This document shows positions 1-12,242 of a DNA stretch of 64,000 nt, one piece after another. Below the pieces are notes generated by a model. That model had not been told where the DNA came from and searched no databases. It saw nothing but the letters and a program-made list of their open reading frames with translations. The DNA lies in NCBI GenBank assembly GCA_033239525.1, contig BSYO01000014.1:13872021-13936020 (forward strand), written 5' to 3'. This DNA comes from Nepenthes gracilis. Lineage: Eukaryota; Streptophyta; Magnoliopsida; Caryophyllales; Nepenthaceae. Every line of letters begins with the position of its first letter. Positions within the stretch are counted from its first letter, which is position 1. The position numbers and the translations under genes were made by a program.

Positions 1-467
1 TTGGAAGCTTCTCACACGGCCTACGGCACCTACTGGACGGCTGACCACCTACTCCCACGCCATGTCAGGCACGCTGGAGTGTCAGGCACGCTGGCGTGTT
101 AGGTGAGTTAACGCCGCCAGCGGCCTGCTGTGGTGGCTGTGTCAGCCTTGAGGTGACATGGCGTGTTCTGGGGATTGCTGCTGACAGCGCTGGCGTGTAG
201 CGGGATTTACGCACTCCTCGAGAACCGTGAAACAGCTGAGTTGGCACTCTCGGATAACGGGAACAGTCCTCGTCCTCCATCGGCTCACTTCCGTAGTTTG
301 ATTGGGTCCGCTTTCGTAGGCCCAGGTGTTACGCGTGCTATTGAGTCCGCGTATTTTAAAGGAATCTCGGTCGTTCCAGATTACGCGTGATTGCTTGAGC
401 CTCTCGGATCCAAACGCTCGTCCGTTCTCCACACTAATTCTAGGACCCTGGGTAACGGATCCCAACA
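1..467 (-). mobile_element. Partial LTR of a Tat-type Ty3/gypsy element
   Basis: This stretch matches 55466-55934, the inner part of the 3' LTR of the element at the right end of the window, almost end to end, with many small indels. It ends in ...CCCAACA, the reverse complement of the TGTTGGG that begins this LTR family, so it reads on the minus strand. Beyond base 467 the DNA is a simple repeat, not the polypurine tract or internal sequence of the element. This is therefore the outer edge of a 5' LTR, or of a solo LTR, whose remainder lies left of the window. No ORF inside it is credible. Confidence 0.85.
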
Positions 468-892
<425 letters not shown>

Positions 893-1642
893 AGGATAAA
901 AGCGTTATTCCAATAAATTCTCACCTTATTCTTCATACAATTCTACAAACCAAATATTGTAATACAAATTCCTAACTAATTTTATTCCAACAACCAAATA
1001 TAGGAATAATAATTCCCAACTTTATTCCCATCTAATTCTATTCCCTTGGAATAACTATTCTATTTCCACCTTATTCCATTCCAACAACCAAACGTGCCGT
1101 AAGAAAATGAGAGATAAAGGAATAGAAGATTTGGCTCTGTATTTTGTGAAAAAATAAATATATCAAAGGTTTAGGCTCTGTTCTTGTTTTCTATTTCCTT
1201 TTTTTTGAAGAAGTAGAACACATTTACAATTATGTTACCAATTGATGCCAATTTTTTGAAAAAGAATAATCAATCATAATCTATATGGTTAGGTTAATTG
1301 GAAACATAATAGTTTAATTGTAATTATACACGTTTTGATCATGAAACTATCTGGAGTTTGTTAATACCTAAATATTAAACTGATATTGATGATCAGTTGA
1401 TATTTGTCAATTTAAAAACTCTCATTTGGGTTAACTGTAAATTATACAAACTGTTTGATTGGGTTAACTACTTGGTTAAATTATTTGTGGAGGTTGATAT
1501 TCAGATATATAGCCATTGGGTACATAAACCAATCCTCTCAATAATTACTCGGTCATTCAATTATCGTCTAACCTTAATTTATTTTTGTTAGAGACATTTT
1601 TTGAATTGTCATATTCCGTGGCCATATGTACTATTGTATCGA
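893..1642. other. Non-coding; MITE-like remnant then AT-rich spacer
   Basis: Bases 893-1105 repeat GGAATAA/TTATTCC words and end in a segment (about 1081-1101) reading CCAACAACCAAACGTGCC. This resembles the terminal sequence of common plant MITEs, but no partner end or target duplication is visible. From 1105 to 1642 the DNA is AT-rich with no gene I can support. Confidence 0.4.
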
Positions 1643-2530
1643 TGTCGGGCTATGGGTTATCGAGATACAGTATCAACACATATCCGTTGCTATCCGTTCA
1701 ATCTTCCAGGGATACTGCGCCTGCCGTGTGCTCTCCAGTCACTCGAGCCCGTCCGAAACCCCGCGCCCTCCGTGCACTGTGGCTCCGCTCAACCCTAAAA
1801 TCTAGAATAGTCCCCACTCGCTGTGCGCTGCCCCGAGCTCGAGCGCACGAGGGTTTCTCTGGAAACCCTTCGTGCGTCCGCCGCACGCTCGAGCTGCTCT
1901 TGAGCGCTGAGGCAACGGGCAAGTTTTTAAATGCGAATTCTGAGCCCTCTATAAATACTTAGCTTATATTTTTGGAACCCTAGGACTCTTGGCAGATCAA
2001 TTTCGTGCCTCACTTAAAAAGAATCATTGTTAAAACTCCATTGATTTTGCTTCTCTTAAAAAAATCAAAAGCTACAACCTTGAGCTTCATATTCTAAATA
2101 GTTTTCTCTACATTTTTCTTTTGCCATTTAAACACTTATATCCTTCTACCTTCGTTGGAGACGTCGGTGCGTTGAAGAAGGAGACTCGATCTTGTTCGGT
2201 TATTTAAGTGGCTAAAGAGGGAAGATTGACGTGAAGACCGAAAGGTGTCGGGTTCCGTTGCCGCGGTCAAATACAAGGAGTTCCTTGGTAGGGATCACGA
2301 TACGGGAGTAAGTCGACTAGGTTAGCGCATCGTTACCATCCGATTTGTAAGTTGATTTTCATAGTGCATTGCTTCCCTGGCCGTTGAAACCCGGAGGATT
2401 TTTCTCGATTACCGTGGGTATCAAGTTTTTCCTTCGTCACCAAAAATCGTGTCTTTTTACTGTTATTTGTGCTCAATTATATTTTGCATGCTTGTCCTTA
2501 TCAATAGCATCTAGAAATAAGTATTCTTTA
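1643..2530 (+). mobile_element. Probable LTR remnant, limits uncertain
   Basis: The segment begins TGTCGGGCTATGGG, much like the TGTTGGGTTATGGG start of the solo LTR at 20140-20866 read on its minus strand. It contains CTCGAGC-rich DNA (1740-1900), a TATAAATA box near 1950, and a downstream stretch (2380-2440) resembling the R/U5 part of plant LTRs. I found no matching target duplication on the right, so the 3' limit is a guess and the copy may be truncated. The 125-codon frame at 1585-1962 is not a gene. Confidence 0.5.
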
Positions 2531-3600
2531 CGTGTATTAAATATTTAATTTTTACTACTTTCGCTACTTTTATTGGGGTCGAAACTTGATTGTATACTTT
2601 AAAAGAAAAAATCCTTTCTCAATTTTGACTAAAGTTGGGTCAAGACCAAACTCTATATTTTTTGAGTTTGAGCTTAATAAGTTGGTTAATACTTTTGTCT
2701 TCCTCGACTTATTTATGGACTTATTATACTAATCAACTAAATCAATCTAATTGATATTATACCCAACGTCTTAAAATAACATATTTATTCTCTCAACTAT
2801 TAGATTTTAAACCATTTTATTGTGAATTTCACACCCATTATACATGATGTTTTCGTTTCTATACTAACAAAAAATTTTGCTGGATATTCACTTAAATTTC
2901 ATTTGAAGAAAATCGGAGAAGAGATATTTGGAAAAAATTGCTCAAAGTTCATATAAGTTTTCATTTGAATGAAACTCTTCCATAACAACTTCGTGAGATA
3001 AACGCAGGCAAGGGCTTGAGCGTCGATTTTAATGAAGGATTTCAATGGGTGGCCGTAGATAAATAGGGTTACTCAAAGTACTTGTGCGGGTATAAATGCC
3101 CATGTCCTTAATTTAAGGTTGAAAACAAGTGCTATATAAAGGCACCGTGATAAAGAACAAAGAGAAATGAGAAGGGAAAGCTTTGGCCATCCTTTTCATA
3201 TTGCATCTTTTGTCCACTTTAGGTAAAATATTCTAGCTCTTATGTAGTTCGCCTTGGTTGTATTTTCTTATTTGATAATTAAGATTTCTACACTTACATT
3301 ATTAATAACCAAAAGTGTGTTTGAGGTTAGCAGTAATCGATTTTTTACGAGTGTTATTGTTATAAAAATGTTGGATCAGTGGAGTTATTTATAATCAAAT
3401 CTCATATATAATGAAGATATTTTTTGATGTAAGGTCACATAGTTTATTTGGTTGAGAAATTTTTTTACATAAAATCACAACAATATTGTGTAATTTACAT
3501 TACTAAAATTCAAACTTAACTTGCCTGAATTCCTAAATAATATAAGAATACTAGAAAAAGTATGTAAAAATTTATATGTTTTGATTTAAATTCTAATGCT
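2531..3600. other. AT-rich spacer without a recognisable gene
   Basis: No coding region is visible. A TATATAAAGG box occurs near 3132 within sequence that could be another decayed LTR, but no repeat partner or target duplication supports this. Confidence 0.4.
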
Positions 3601-4000
3601 TAACTCAACATGATAATAGTCCTCATAGTGCCCTATTTGATCACTAAGACAAGATTCGATTCAGAAAAATAGTGTCCTAGGATGTTTTATTTTCAAAATG
3701 GGATTTTATATTTGAATAAATCTAATAATTAGAAAAAAAAGTATGGCAACGCTCAAAATCAAAATCAAAAGGGACGGGGAATGACTTAATGAGATTTTAA
3801 TTGTCGTCCAGTAATAATGGTCCAATCTTCGTCTATATTCATATTGATTGTTTTCCTATTTACTCGCTTTGTTTCTCATTACTTTGTATGCTTTCTATTC
3901 TTTATATATAGCAAATTCATTTAGCCTAGAACTATGACTTTAGATTTATAAATAGTAAAGCAAATTTCTTGTTTAAAGTGTGATGTTCTCTTTTCTAACA

Positions 4001-4010
4001 TGGTATCAGA
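4001..4010 (+). promoter_or_regulatory. Primer-binding site of the copia element
   Basis: TGGTATCAGA, complementary to the 3' end of initiator tRNA-Met, follows directly after the LTR terminus ...TCTAACA. It marks the junction between the 5' LTR and the internal domain of the decayed copia element. Gag-like sequence begins about 170 bases further on. Confidence 0.85.
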
Positions 4011-4326
4011 ATATAAATCTGAATACTATCTTTTTCCCTGCTTCAAATCCTCATTTCTTGGAAGTCATCGATCATGTGTCTTTTCCTTATTTTATTTGCT
4101 CGGTTGATTATCCGAGTGTCGTTCTTGTTTCATTGTTGCTCACAAAAGACATCTGTTTGACTTGGCTCGCTCCATGAAAATGGCCCTCAATGCCAATAAC
4201 AAACTCAGTTCGGTGGATGGGATGTGTCAAAATCCAATAGATGATATTGCTCAATACAGTTGAAGGACTTAGTCATTATTCGAGGATCACCATCCTACTC
4301 ATATTGTGGCCTAAGGAACTTGTTGC

Positions 4327-5365
4327 TGTTGGGTTTAATCACTCCATTGTGGGTAACCCAACAAACTGGCTTATCATTGGAAGATTTGTGGAAAACAAAT
4401 CCGGAGAACTGTTTCCGATCAACGGCGTTGACCGGAGGAGAACAGTGGATAGTCAATGAAGATTGACCGGCGGACGGCCATCTGAATCCGGTCAACAGGA
4501 GGTTGACCGTCTGAGGGTTGCAGGAGCACTACTGGACGGCGGACGGGCAGCAGGAGACGGTCAACGGGAAAGTTGACCGGATGACAGCAGAAGACAGTCA
4601 ACAGGAAAGTTGACCGGCTGAGCAACTGGGCCTTGAAGGCTATGGAAAGTGGCAGTTTGTAGTGGACAGATGTCTTTCCAGGATTGGTCGACAGGATGGC
4701 AGTTGGGCTGCAGTGTACGTGTCTGCACAGTGTAGAGACATGTGCCATCTGCAAGGCATGGGCCTGCAGGAAGATCGAAAATTGATGAAGACGTGGCACC
4801 TATTATTTGCAAGTGGTGACCAGTTGGACAGATGGGATTAGGTTGAACCAGGACGTCTATAAATGAGCACCAGGAGCTTCCGGAGGATGGAGCCTTGAGC
4901 TGGTCCAGAGGGAGCCCAGAGTGGTGACCAGGCTGGTGTGGGAGACAACACTAGGGGCACTGTGCGCCGGCCGTTGTATGCGGGGATGAAACGGCGGGCT
5001 GCCGTTTCACTAACACTTGTAAAATATAGAGAGGAGTGCACCACCAGTGAAAGAGAGAAGAAAGAAAAACAAAGAATAAAAGAGATGAGTGTTTCCCATT
5101 TACTCCGGTGATGTTTTTCTTTGTTATTCTCGGGTGTGTAGCGGATACTCCATCTCGGGGGTTTGTAACCCATTTTACATAGTAGATTTATTGGTGGACT
5201 ATGTATCCCGTGGTTTTTCCTCTTTGGTTTGGGAAGGAGTTTCCACGTAAAAAAGTTGTGCATCTCTCGTTCCTTATTCCTACTAAATGGTGGCTGTCGA
5301 TGACGAGGGGTTCGGATTTTTCGCTGCTGCCGGATCTGGTAGATTCGGGTCTTTCGACCCCAACA
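4327..5365 (+). repeat. 5' LTR of the non-autonomous element
   Basis: This LTR is 1,039 bp, from TGTTGGG to CCCCAACA. U3 (about 4410-4620) carries at least nine TTGAC/GTCAA cores, several as close inverted pairs. A TATAAATG box lies near 4857. A conserved CCACGTAAAAAAG occurs near the 3' end, as in other plant LTRs. The 182-codon and 149-codon frames in this stretch are chance readings. Confidence 0.92.
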
Positions 5366-6040
5366 AGTGGTATCAGAGACGGTCAAGTCTCTTCTAATAC
5401 CAACAAGTGGTATCAGATATGGCTGAGATCGACCCAGGCCCAGAAAGGGTTGCTTATGGAGGGTGCTGATCGGAAAGGGTTACCTGTGAAAGTGCTGACC
5501 TATTGTCGGAGTGGAGTGAAGCGTCGCAAGGGGAAGCCGCCGAGTAAAGTGCCGCAGAAGTGGAGCCGCCAAGGTCTATGGTGGTCGAAGTATATCTGGT
5601 GTCATCATGGAAGAGTTTACCATTTAGTGTGGAATTGGATGGAACTGTAAAAAGCACAGCGGAGCCAGCAGGGCCAAGGATAGAGCTGTGCAGAGCCAAG
5701 GGCGGAGCCGTGTAGGGCCAAGAGTGGAGCAAGCAGGGCCAACGGCGGAGGGCCAAGGGCGGAGCTGAGTAGGACCAACGGCGGAAACAGCAGGGCCAAC
5801 GGCAGAGCCAGTAGGGTCAACGGCGGAGCTGAGGTGGTGAAGGCAAGGCAGAATGATTCGACCGAAGGGAAGAAACTGAAGGAAAGTTGGAGTACTCCAA
5901 GTTCAGTAGAGCGGAAGAAGACATCATTCTGCAGAGGCCAACGCCGAATTCCCTGTTGAGGGAAAGCTGCCGAAAGGCAGGCGATGACGGTCGCCGAATA
6001 AATGGCGAAGGTGTTCCCCACAAGGTTGTGAAGGAAAGTT
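5366..6040 (+). other. Internal domain of the non-autonomous element
   Basis: The domain begins with a primer-binding site (AG plus TGGTATCAGAG). The same CAACAAGTGGTATCAGA string recurs at about 5400, followed by an ATG that opens only a 16-codon frame. Bases 5655-5835 are a GC-rich array of diverged copies of GGCCAACGGCGGAGC with short spacers. A purine-rich stretch just before 6041 is the likely polypurine tract. There is no enzymatic domain. Confidence 0.75.
5655..5835 (+). repeat. Short GC-rich tandem repeats
   Basis: About seven diverged copies of a GGCCAACGGCGGAGC core, spaced every 20-25 bases, within the internal domain of the non-autonomous LTR element. They could be the relic of a low-complexity gag tail or a replication-slippage array. 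Confidence 0.7.
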
Positions 6041-7044
6041 TGTTGGATCTGGTCACTCTTTTGTGGGTAACCCAACAAACTGGTTTGTCATCGGAGGATT
6101 TGTGGAGAATAAATCCGGATAACTGTTTCCAATCAACGGGACGTTGACCTGAGAAGAACAGTGGACGGTCAATGGAGATTGACCAGCGGATGGCCAATTG
6201 AATCCGGTCAACAGGAGGTTGACCGTCTTAGGGTTGCAGGAGCACTGCTGGACGGCAAACAAATAGCAGGAGACGGTCAACAGGGAGGTTGACCGGCTGA
6301 GTACTGGGCTTTGGAGACTATGAAAAGTGGCAGCTGGTAGTGGATAGATATCTTTCCAAGATTGGTTGACAGGCTGGCAGTTGGGTTGTAGAGCATGCGT
6401 CTGTACAGTACAGAGCATGCGCCGTCTGTAGGGCATGGGTCTGCAGGAAGCTCGGGAACTGGTGAAGATATGGCACCTATTATCTGCAAGTGATGACTAG
6501 TTGGGTAGATTGGATTAGGTGGAGCCAGGACGTCTATATATGAGCACCAGGAGCTTCCGAAGGAGAAGTGGCCTTGAGCTGGTCTAGAGCGTGCCCAGAG
6601 TGGTGACCAGGCTGGTGTAGGAGACAACACTAGGGGTGCTGTGCGCCGGCCGCTGTGTGCGGGGGTGAAACGACGGGCTGCCGTTTCACCAACATTTGTA
6701 AAATGTAGAGAGGAGTGCACCACCAGTGAGAGAAAGAAGAAAGAAAAACATAGAGTAAAAGAGAGGAGTGTTTCCCGTTTATTCCGGTGAAGTTTTTCTT
6801 TGTTATTCTCGGGCGTGTAGCGGATACTCCATTTTGGGGGTTTGTAACCCATTTTACATAGTGGATTTATTGGCGAACTATATGTCCCGTGGTTTTTCCT
6901 CTTCGGTTTGGGAAGGAATTTCCACGTAAAAAAGTTGTGCATCTCTTGTTCCTTGTTCCTACTAAATGGTGGCTGTCGATGACGGAGGGTTCGAGTTTCC
7001 CACTGCTGCCGGATCTGGTGGATCCGAGTCTTCCGACCCCAACA
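6041..7044 (+). repeat. 3' LTR of the non-autonomous element
   Basis: This is the second copy of the 4327-5365 LTR, 1,004 bp, from TGTTGGATC to CCCCAACA. The TATA position reads CTATATATG (about 6535). The TTGAC-type inverted pairs are conserved at 6145-6300. The target duplication GTTGC follows at 7045. Confidence 0.92.
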
Positions 7045-7049
7045 GTTGC

Positions 7050-9676
7050 CACAAGCAACAAAGGAAGTTTTTCAATTTTCAATGGGATTCAATGATTCCT
7101 GTGGATCAATTGGCAGCCAAATTTTGGCCGCGGACCCACTTCCTTCTAACGGTGGGGCATATTCAATCCTTCATTAATAAGAAACTCAAATGGCCCTTCC
7201 TCTTTCTTTACCAGCACCAGACATTCAAGCTATGACAGCAAATCTCTTGTCTTCTTCTACTTATTCCAAACAAAAAGGTCATGGGAGAACCAAATGTGAA
7301 CATTGTAGTAAACCTGGACATTTAAAATGGTAAAAATATAAGCTCATGTGCATCAAAAACAAATTTCGGCTTACTTCGATTTAACAAAAATTAGAATCTC
7401 ACCGATTTGTTTCATGCGTTATTAAAAATCTCTTTCATAATAATGGGATGTTTTAAAAATTTCTTACTGATCCACCATGTAAATGTACAAAAATGGAGAC
7501 AGAAAAAAATTTTTCTTTGAAAATATCTGTGGGAGATGTGTTTGCAAATGGGAGAGGACTTTATATATAACTCTCCAATTTGTCACTTCTAGTTAGCCTA
7601 TGAATTTCAACCAACACAAGCTAATGAAGAATACAATAGACTCATTAAGTGTTCAACCATTACTACCTAATGAAAAATGCAATAAACTTAGTTTATTGCA
7701 AAAGACCGGCTATAGGAACCCTTTTAACTTCCACAGTTATAACATAAAAGAATCATATCATCGCATTATTATGATTATTTGAAATCAAAGTAAACAAATC
7801 AGCAAACGGAAACAAGCAAACAATAGGCTACAAATCGTGTGGCTCCCATTCTAGTTGTATCTCAAGATAAAAATGGCTAATCTTTCTTAACCATTGAGCA
7901 ATACAACAACTAATGGACTTGCTTACACCATCATCGGTCAACTTCGTCCGAATCCTAAGTCTCCTACATGCTCTTTCATTACTAATTGCTACACCAATTG
8001 GGTTACTGATATTGGGGCCTTAATCTGCATGTCCAACCAAATGCTTTTATTAAACCACAAATTATAAGTCATCCTACTCCAATGAAGCTAACCACAGATG
8101 TTGTTCTTGTCTCCCATGTTGGCACATTTCATTTACCTCCCATTTTGACACTCCAAAATGTCTCCCATTCTCCTCTTTCGGTGTTTTTCAGGACCTAACC
8201 ACAAGAAAGCTAATGGAAGTGAGTGAAAAAACGTGACAGGCTCTACCATGATAAGCTGGTTGCTACTTCTGCCTTCAGGCAACCCGCTTGTCTTCTTTGT
8301 TCCTTTGGCATCAACGTCTTGGTCATCCCTTAGTGTAGGCTTATATAAATCTCTGGCACCTTCAAATAAAATAGATCATTGTGATGTTTGTGCTCATCCA
8401 TGCACACTAGACTTCCTTTCAATTCAACCCACATTTATACTTGCTCTATCTTTGAACATATCATATGTGACATTTAAGGAGGTTATCATGCACCTCCACA
8501 TAATGGTGCTCATTATTATTTGACTATTGTCGATGATTATCTAAAAGTTACATAGATCAATTCAATGAGTTTCAAATCTAAACTTTTAAATGTCTAAAAA
8601 ATTATACATATTTATACTAATAATGGGCAAAAATTTATGTTCTCATTATAGTTAGAATTTTAGTCAGTATTAATAGGGTTATACATGAAAAGACAAGTGT
8701 TGAGATGCCCTATTAAAATGTTATTGTCGGGCGTAACATCAACTCTTTCTCACGGTTGCTCAATGTTTATGCTTCCAAGCAAAACTTTCAATCTATTTTT
8801 AGAGTTAATGCAGTCTTAGTGCCCTTCTCTAAGTTTCAATTTTATAATACTTTATGAGCGACTTTTTCATATCTTTCTGTTGTATTATCATATTCTTATC
8901 TTTGATTGTCTATATTATACTTAGACACCTAACGTATATCATGATAAATTAATATTTCATACATTTATTTGTTACATTTATCGAATATATAATTCCTTTT
9001 TAAGAGCCTGTGCATTCTATTACTCATAATTTTTTACTCCCTAATCCTATATTTAGTTCTGTTGCCTTCAAATATCCCCATTAAAAAACTCCTATCATTC
9101 AGCAATCACTGTCCGCGCCCCTCGTGTCTGATTCCCTTGAATTGGTTCCCCCATCACCAAATCTCCAACCAAGATATACCATTATCGCGCCACCTTCCTG
9201 ACCAAAGAGCAATGCCACTGGCTCGGCCAGTCTTCATGACTTTGTTCGTTCTACTTAATCTCCAGAGTCCAACACAACCCATTTACTCCTCAACCTACCT
9301 GTTAAGTTTCCTCGTGGAGATGATGCAGTGGCTAATGGATGTACCACTGTTGAAACCAACCTCATTTGAGCTCTGGAAGCTCTTCCATTTGGTATGAAAT
9401 CTATTAATTTTAAGTGGGTGTACAAAACTAAACTTCAAGGTCACTGCTGCTCCGTTAAACATCATAAAACTTGCTTGGATGCCAAAGAATACACTCGCGT
9501 CGAAGGCCTTGACTATCATGGCACTTTTTCTATAGTTGCCAAGCTTTCTTCCGTTTTTACTCGTGGGTTTTACTCAATCTTTAGTGCACCACTCCTTCAC
9601 TATGACTCGAGGTGTCATTTATGGCTATGCTTATCTACTTTGATAATATTAGGAGCCACTCTCATATGAAAGTCCT
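7050..9676 (+). pseudogene. Broken copia gag-protease-integrase-RT remnant
   Basis: This is the copia coding sequence that resumes after the nested element. Visible relics are the gag zinc knuckle (about 7290-7326, where the final Cys position is lost and followed by a stop), a protease motif DIGA in place of DSGA (about 8010), the GAG-pre-integrase block with LWHQRLGHP and CDVC (8305-8395), and the RT start around 9380-9660 (FKWVYKTKL, then EGLDYH and AKLSSV). Many stops and frameshifts occur, and most of the integrase core cannot be recognised. It has no coding capacity now. Confidence 0.75.
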
Positions 9677-9680
9677 GATG

Positions 9681-10582
9681 GTTGGAGGATTCAAACGGAG
9701 TACAAGGACCTTGTGTGCTACTGAGATCCGCGGACTTGTGCGGTGAATGTTCACGGACTATACACAAGGAATTCCGATCAACATTGTTGATCAGACGTTT
9801 TTTGTTGAACAGAAATAACCGGTCAACTTGTTGACGAGCAAAATATGTATTCCGGTCAAAATGATGTTGACCGGATGAAGGTATGGAGATTTGCTCAGCA
9901 TTACCCATGGATCTCAAGAGGATAACCGGACAGTCAACGTGGACATTGACCGGCCAAGTGAAGAAGACAATCAACGGGACGTTGACCGGCTAAAAATAGA
10001 AATGCTGTACAACTGTTTTCTCCAAAAGGCATACAATTGACCTACCTGATTGAGTAATTAATAGACGTCATTCTTGAAAGACGACAAGTCATTTGCAAAA
10101 GTATACATGCGCCGCCTACTGACAGACAGGGTGTGCGCCCACTGCTGTAGGTTTTAGGAGTTGTGCTCCAACTACCATATTAAGTTGGTGGCTGCTCATC
10201 TTACTGAAAGATTGTATGTATATATATATATTGTACTTCGACATTGGGTAAATAGAGATTAGTAATATATGAGAACAATAGATAGTGAAAAACAATGAAG
10301 AGAAAAAGAGTAGTCAGTGAAAACACAAAGTGTTAGATTCTTTATATTTCTCTTGTTTTGTTCTTCTGTTTTCTTTTCTCTTGGGCTTGTATTACCGTGT
10401 GGTTTGTGTAGCTAATCTCATATAGAGGATCTCATCTGTGGATTAAGTGTCCTGTGATTTTTTTCTCAATCAAGAAGAATTTTTCACGTAAAAACTTGTG
10501 TGTTTGATTCTTCTTCTTTTTTTACTTTACTATGTATGTGTAATTTTGTGCATTCTGTCTGATTACCCTTTTTCTGCCAACA
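9681..10582 (+). mobile_element. Solo LTR inserted in the copia RT
   Basis: The right end is ...TGCCAACA at 10582. The left end begins GTTGGAGG after GATG (9677-9680), and GATGA follows the right end, so a degraded target duplication is likely. It separates the copia RT motif YFDNI (about 9640) from TLVGGNEIN (about 10590). Like the LTRs at 4327 and 6041 it carries CCGGTCAA/TTGACCGG pairs (about 9820-9990) and a TTTTTCACGTAAAAAC block (about 10488), so it is a diverged relative. The left boundary is good to a few bases. Confidence 0.75.
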
Positions 10583-11540
10583 GATGATACATTGGTGGGT
10601 GGCAATGAAATTAATAATATCTCTCATATTAAGTATTTTTTGGTTGATTGTTTCAAATTTAAGCTTTTCGTGTCTTGAATTTTGTCCCCCGTCTAGTGAT
10701 TGCTAGTTATCTTGAGGTCATTATTCTCAACCAATACAAGTATCCACCTGATATTCTCATTGATAGTGGTCATCTAGGATCACACACTGTCCATTTTCTT
10801 AGAACAACCAATCAATGAAAGAATATGAAATCAATCCATTTTAATAAAGGTATGAGAACTAATCAAGCGTGATAAAATAGGTAAAGTGATTGAATTTTAT
10901 GAACTATATAGATGCATCTGAAACTTTTGGGTATTGAGGATGACTTAATTCTTGATTCTAGTATCTATCAATGACTTATTAGCTAACTCATCTACCTTAC
11001 CACTTGACATTGCCTACCTAGTTAATATCCTTAGCCAGTGTATGCAAAATTATTGACAAAAATATTACACTATTGTCATCCATATTAGGCTACCTTAAGG
11101 CTACACCTAATCATGAATTATTTTATTCTTTCACTAGTAGTTTTCATATATCTTTATAGTCTAATTCAAATACAATAAGTTACCCTTTTATTTATCGATC
11201 AATACAAATTTTTCTTATAAAGCTTGGTAATAGTTCTATTTCACAAGATACTAAAAAAAAACACAAAATTTTCCTTTCCTTAACTAAAGTTGAGTATGGC
11301 ACCATAACCACCATGACTGTGTTAATTGATTTTTAATTATATAATTGAGAGTCTTTCATCTCTCTTTTTTTTTTTTTTTGAATTCGCCGTTAATTTACTT
11401 AGCTTAAGCATCTTCTTCGTGACTCGGTGATACTCCATCCTCAAACTTCACCTATAACGATGTTCCTTCAATTTCACCGCAAGTTTGCATTATGGATATT
11501 GATTTTTATGCTCTAATTTGAGGAAAAATATTGACCTAAT
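10583..11540 (+). pseudogene. Copia RT C-terminus and RNase H remnant
   Basis: The second part of the decayed copia pol. It begins with TLVGGNEINNISHIKYF (RT thumb region). It continues at about 10985-11130 with LDIAYLVNILSQCMQN and at about 11225-11320 with LGNSSIS and LTKVEYG, matching the order of copia RNase H. CIMDIDFY near 11490 corresponds to the conserved KHI-E-D-F block. Stops interrupt every frame. Confidence 0.7.
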
Positions 11541-12232
11541 CTCTGTGACACATTGGCATGATATCTATGCCACAGTTTTATTAATTGTTTCCTTTATTCT
11601 TCACTTTGATTATTATATTATACAAAATAGTAGAACATGCAAAATAGTAGAAGTAATTTTCTTCATTCAAATTGTGATATTTTCTTTCCTACCACAAAAT
11701 GTCAATGATAAGGACAAATAGCAAGAGTCATCTGCGTTATTGTATGAGAGACGAGATTTGGGGCAGGTGCAACTCTTTAAGAAAATGGACTAAGCATATT
11801 CTTTTCTTATCTATTGAATGAAAAAAATCAGATTGATGATACTTAAATTTAAAATTATCTAAATGGTTATTTTTAAAAAAATTGTTATTGTATTAAATAT
11901 TTAATAAATATTAATATTGTAAAAAATATATAAAAATATTATATATTTTTATTTATATTTCAAAATTTCTACTATTAAATTTTTATTCAATAATAACATA
12001 TAGGCCCCTAAATCATGAGAAATTACGCTTTCAAAAGAATATGAAGGCTATATCATGCTAATTAGTTATTAATTTCTTTTCCTTTTTGTTAGATGAAAAT
12101 GACAAATATCAAAATTTAAATTCTAGCAACTATGTTTCTATTGCATTTTAACATTTTATTTTTTAAAAATATATATATATATACATTTTTTGCATAAAAA
12201 ATCAGTTAAATTCATAATATTTTGTTATCATC
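11541..12232. other. AT-rich spacer
   Basis: No gene is visible. The 3' LTR of the copia element should lie near here, but no segment could be matched by eye to the sequence before 4000. Confidence 0.4.
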
Positions 12233-12242
12233 GATACATATG

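Larger units (their letters stand above)
4327..7044 (+). mobile_element. Non-autonomous LTR retrotransposon (2.7 kb) nested in copia gag
   Basis: Two long direct LTRs (4327-5365 and 6041-7044) flank an internal domain of only 675 bp. The termini are TGTTGG...CCAACA. A perfect 5-bp target duplication GTTGC lies at 4322-4326 and 7045-7049, so the pair entered as one unit. The primer-binding site TGGTATCAGAG begins 2 bp after the first LTR, and a purine-rich AAGGAAAG precedes the second. No RT, integrase or complete gag is present, so it must have been moved by another element. The LTRs differ at roughly one base in ten where I aligned them, which implies an old insertion. The host sequence is the gag region of the copia element. 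Confidence 0.93.
3601..11540 (+). mobile_element. Decayed Ty1/copia retrotransposon with nested insertions
   Basis: Copia landmarks occur in the right order on the plus strand: an LTR end with primer-binding site (4001), gag start (about 4177-4326), gag zinc knuckle CEHCSKPGH (about 7290), a protease-like DIGA (about 8010), a GAG-pre-integrase LWHQRLGHP (about 8305) with CDVC (about 8380), RT (FKWVYKTKL, about 9405), the RT catalytic region as YFDNI (about 9640), and RNase H motifs (about 10985-11530). All frames are broken by stops and shifts. Two younger LTR insertions interrupt it at 4327-7044 and 9681-10582. The 5' LTR start and the 3' LTR could not be placed, so the outer limits are approximate. 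Confidence 0.8.

Noticed and set aside
1585..1962. 125-codon plus frame
   Set aside because: Arg/Pro-rich translation of a GC-rich LTR U3 segment; no domain and no neighbours in frame.
4419..6942. Several 100-220 codon frames on the minus strand and a 149-codon plus frame
   Set aside because: They fall inside the two LTRs and appear in both copies with different breaks, so they are shadows of repeat DNA.
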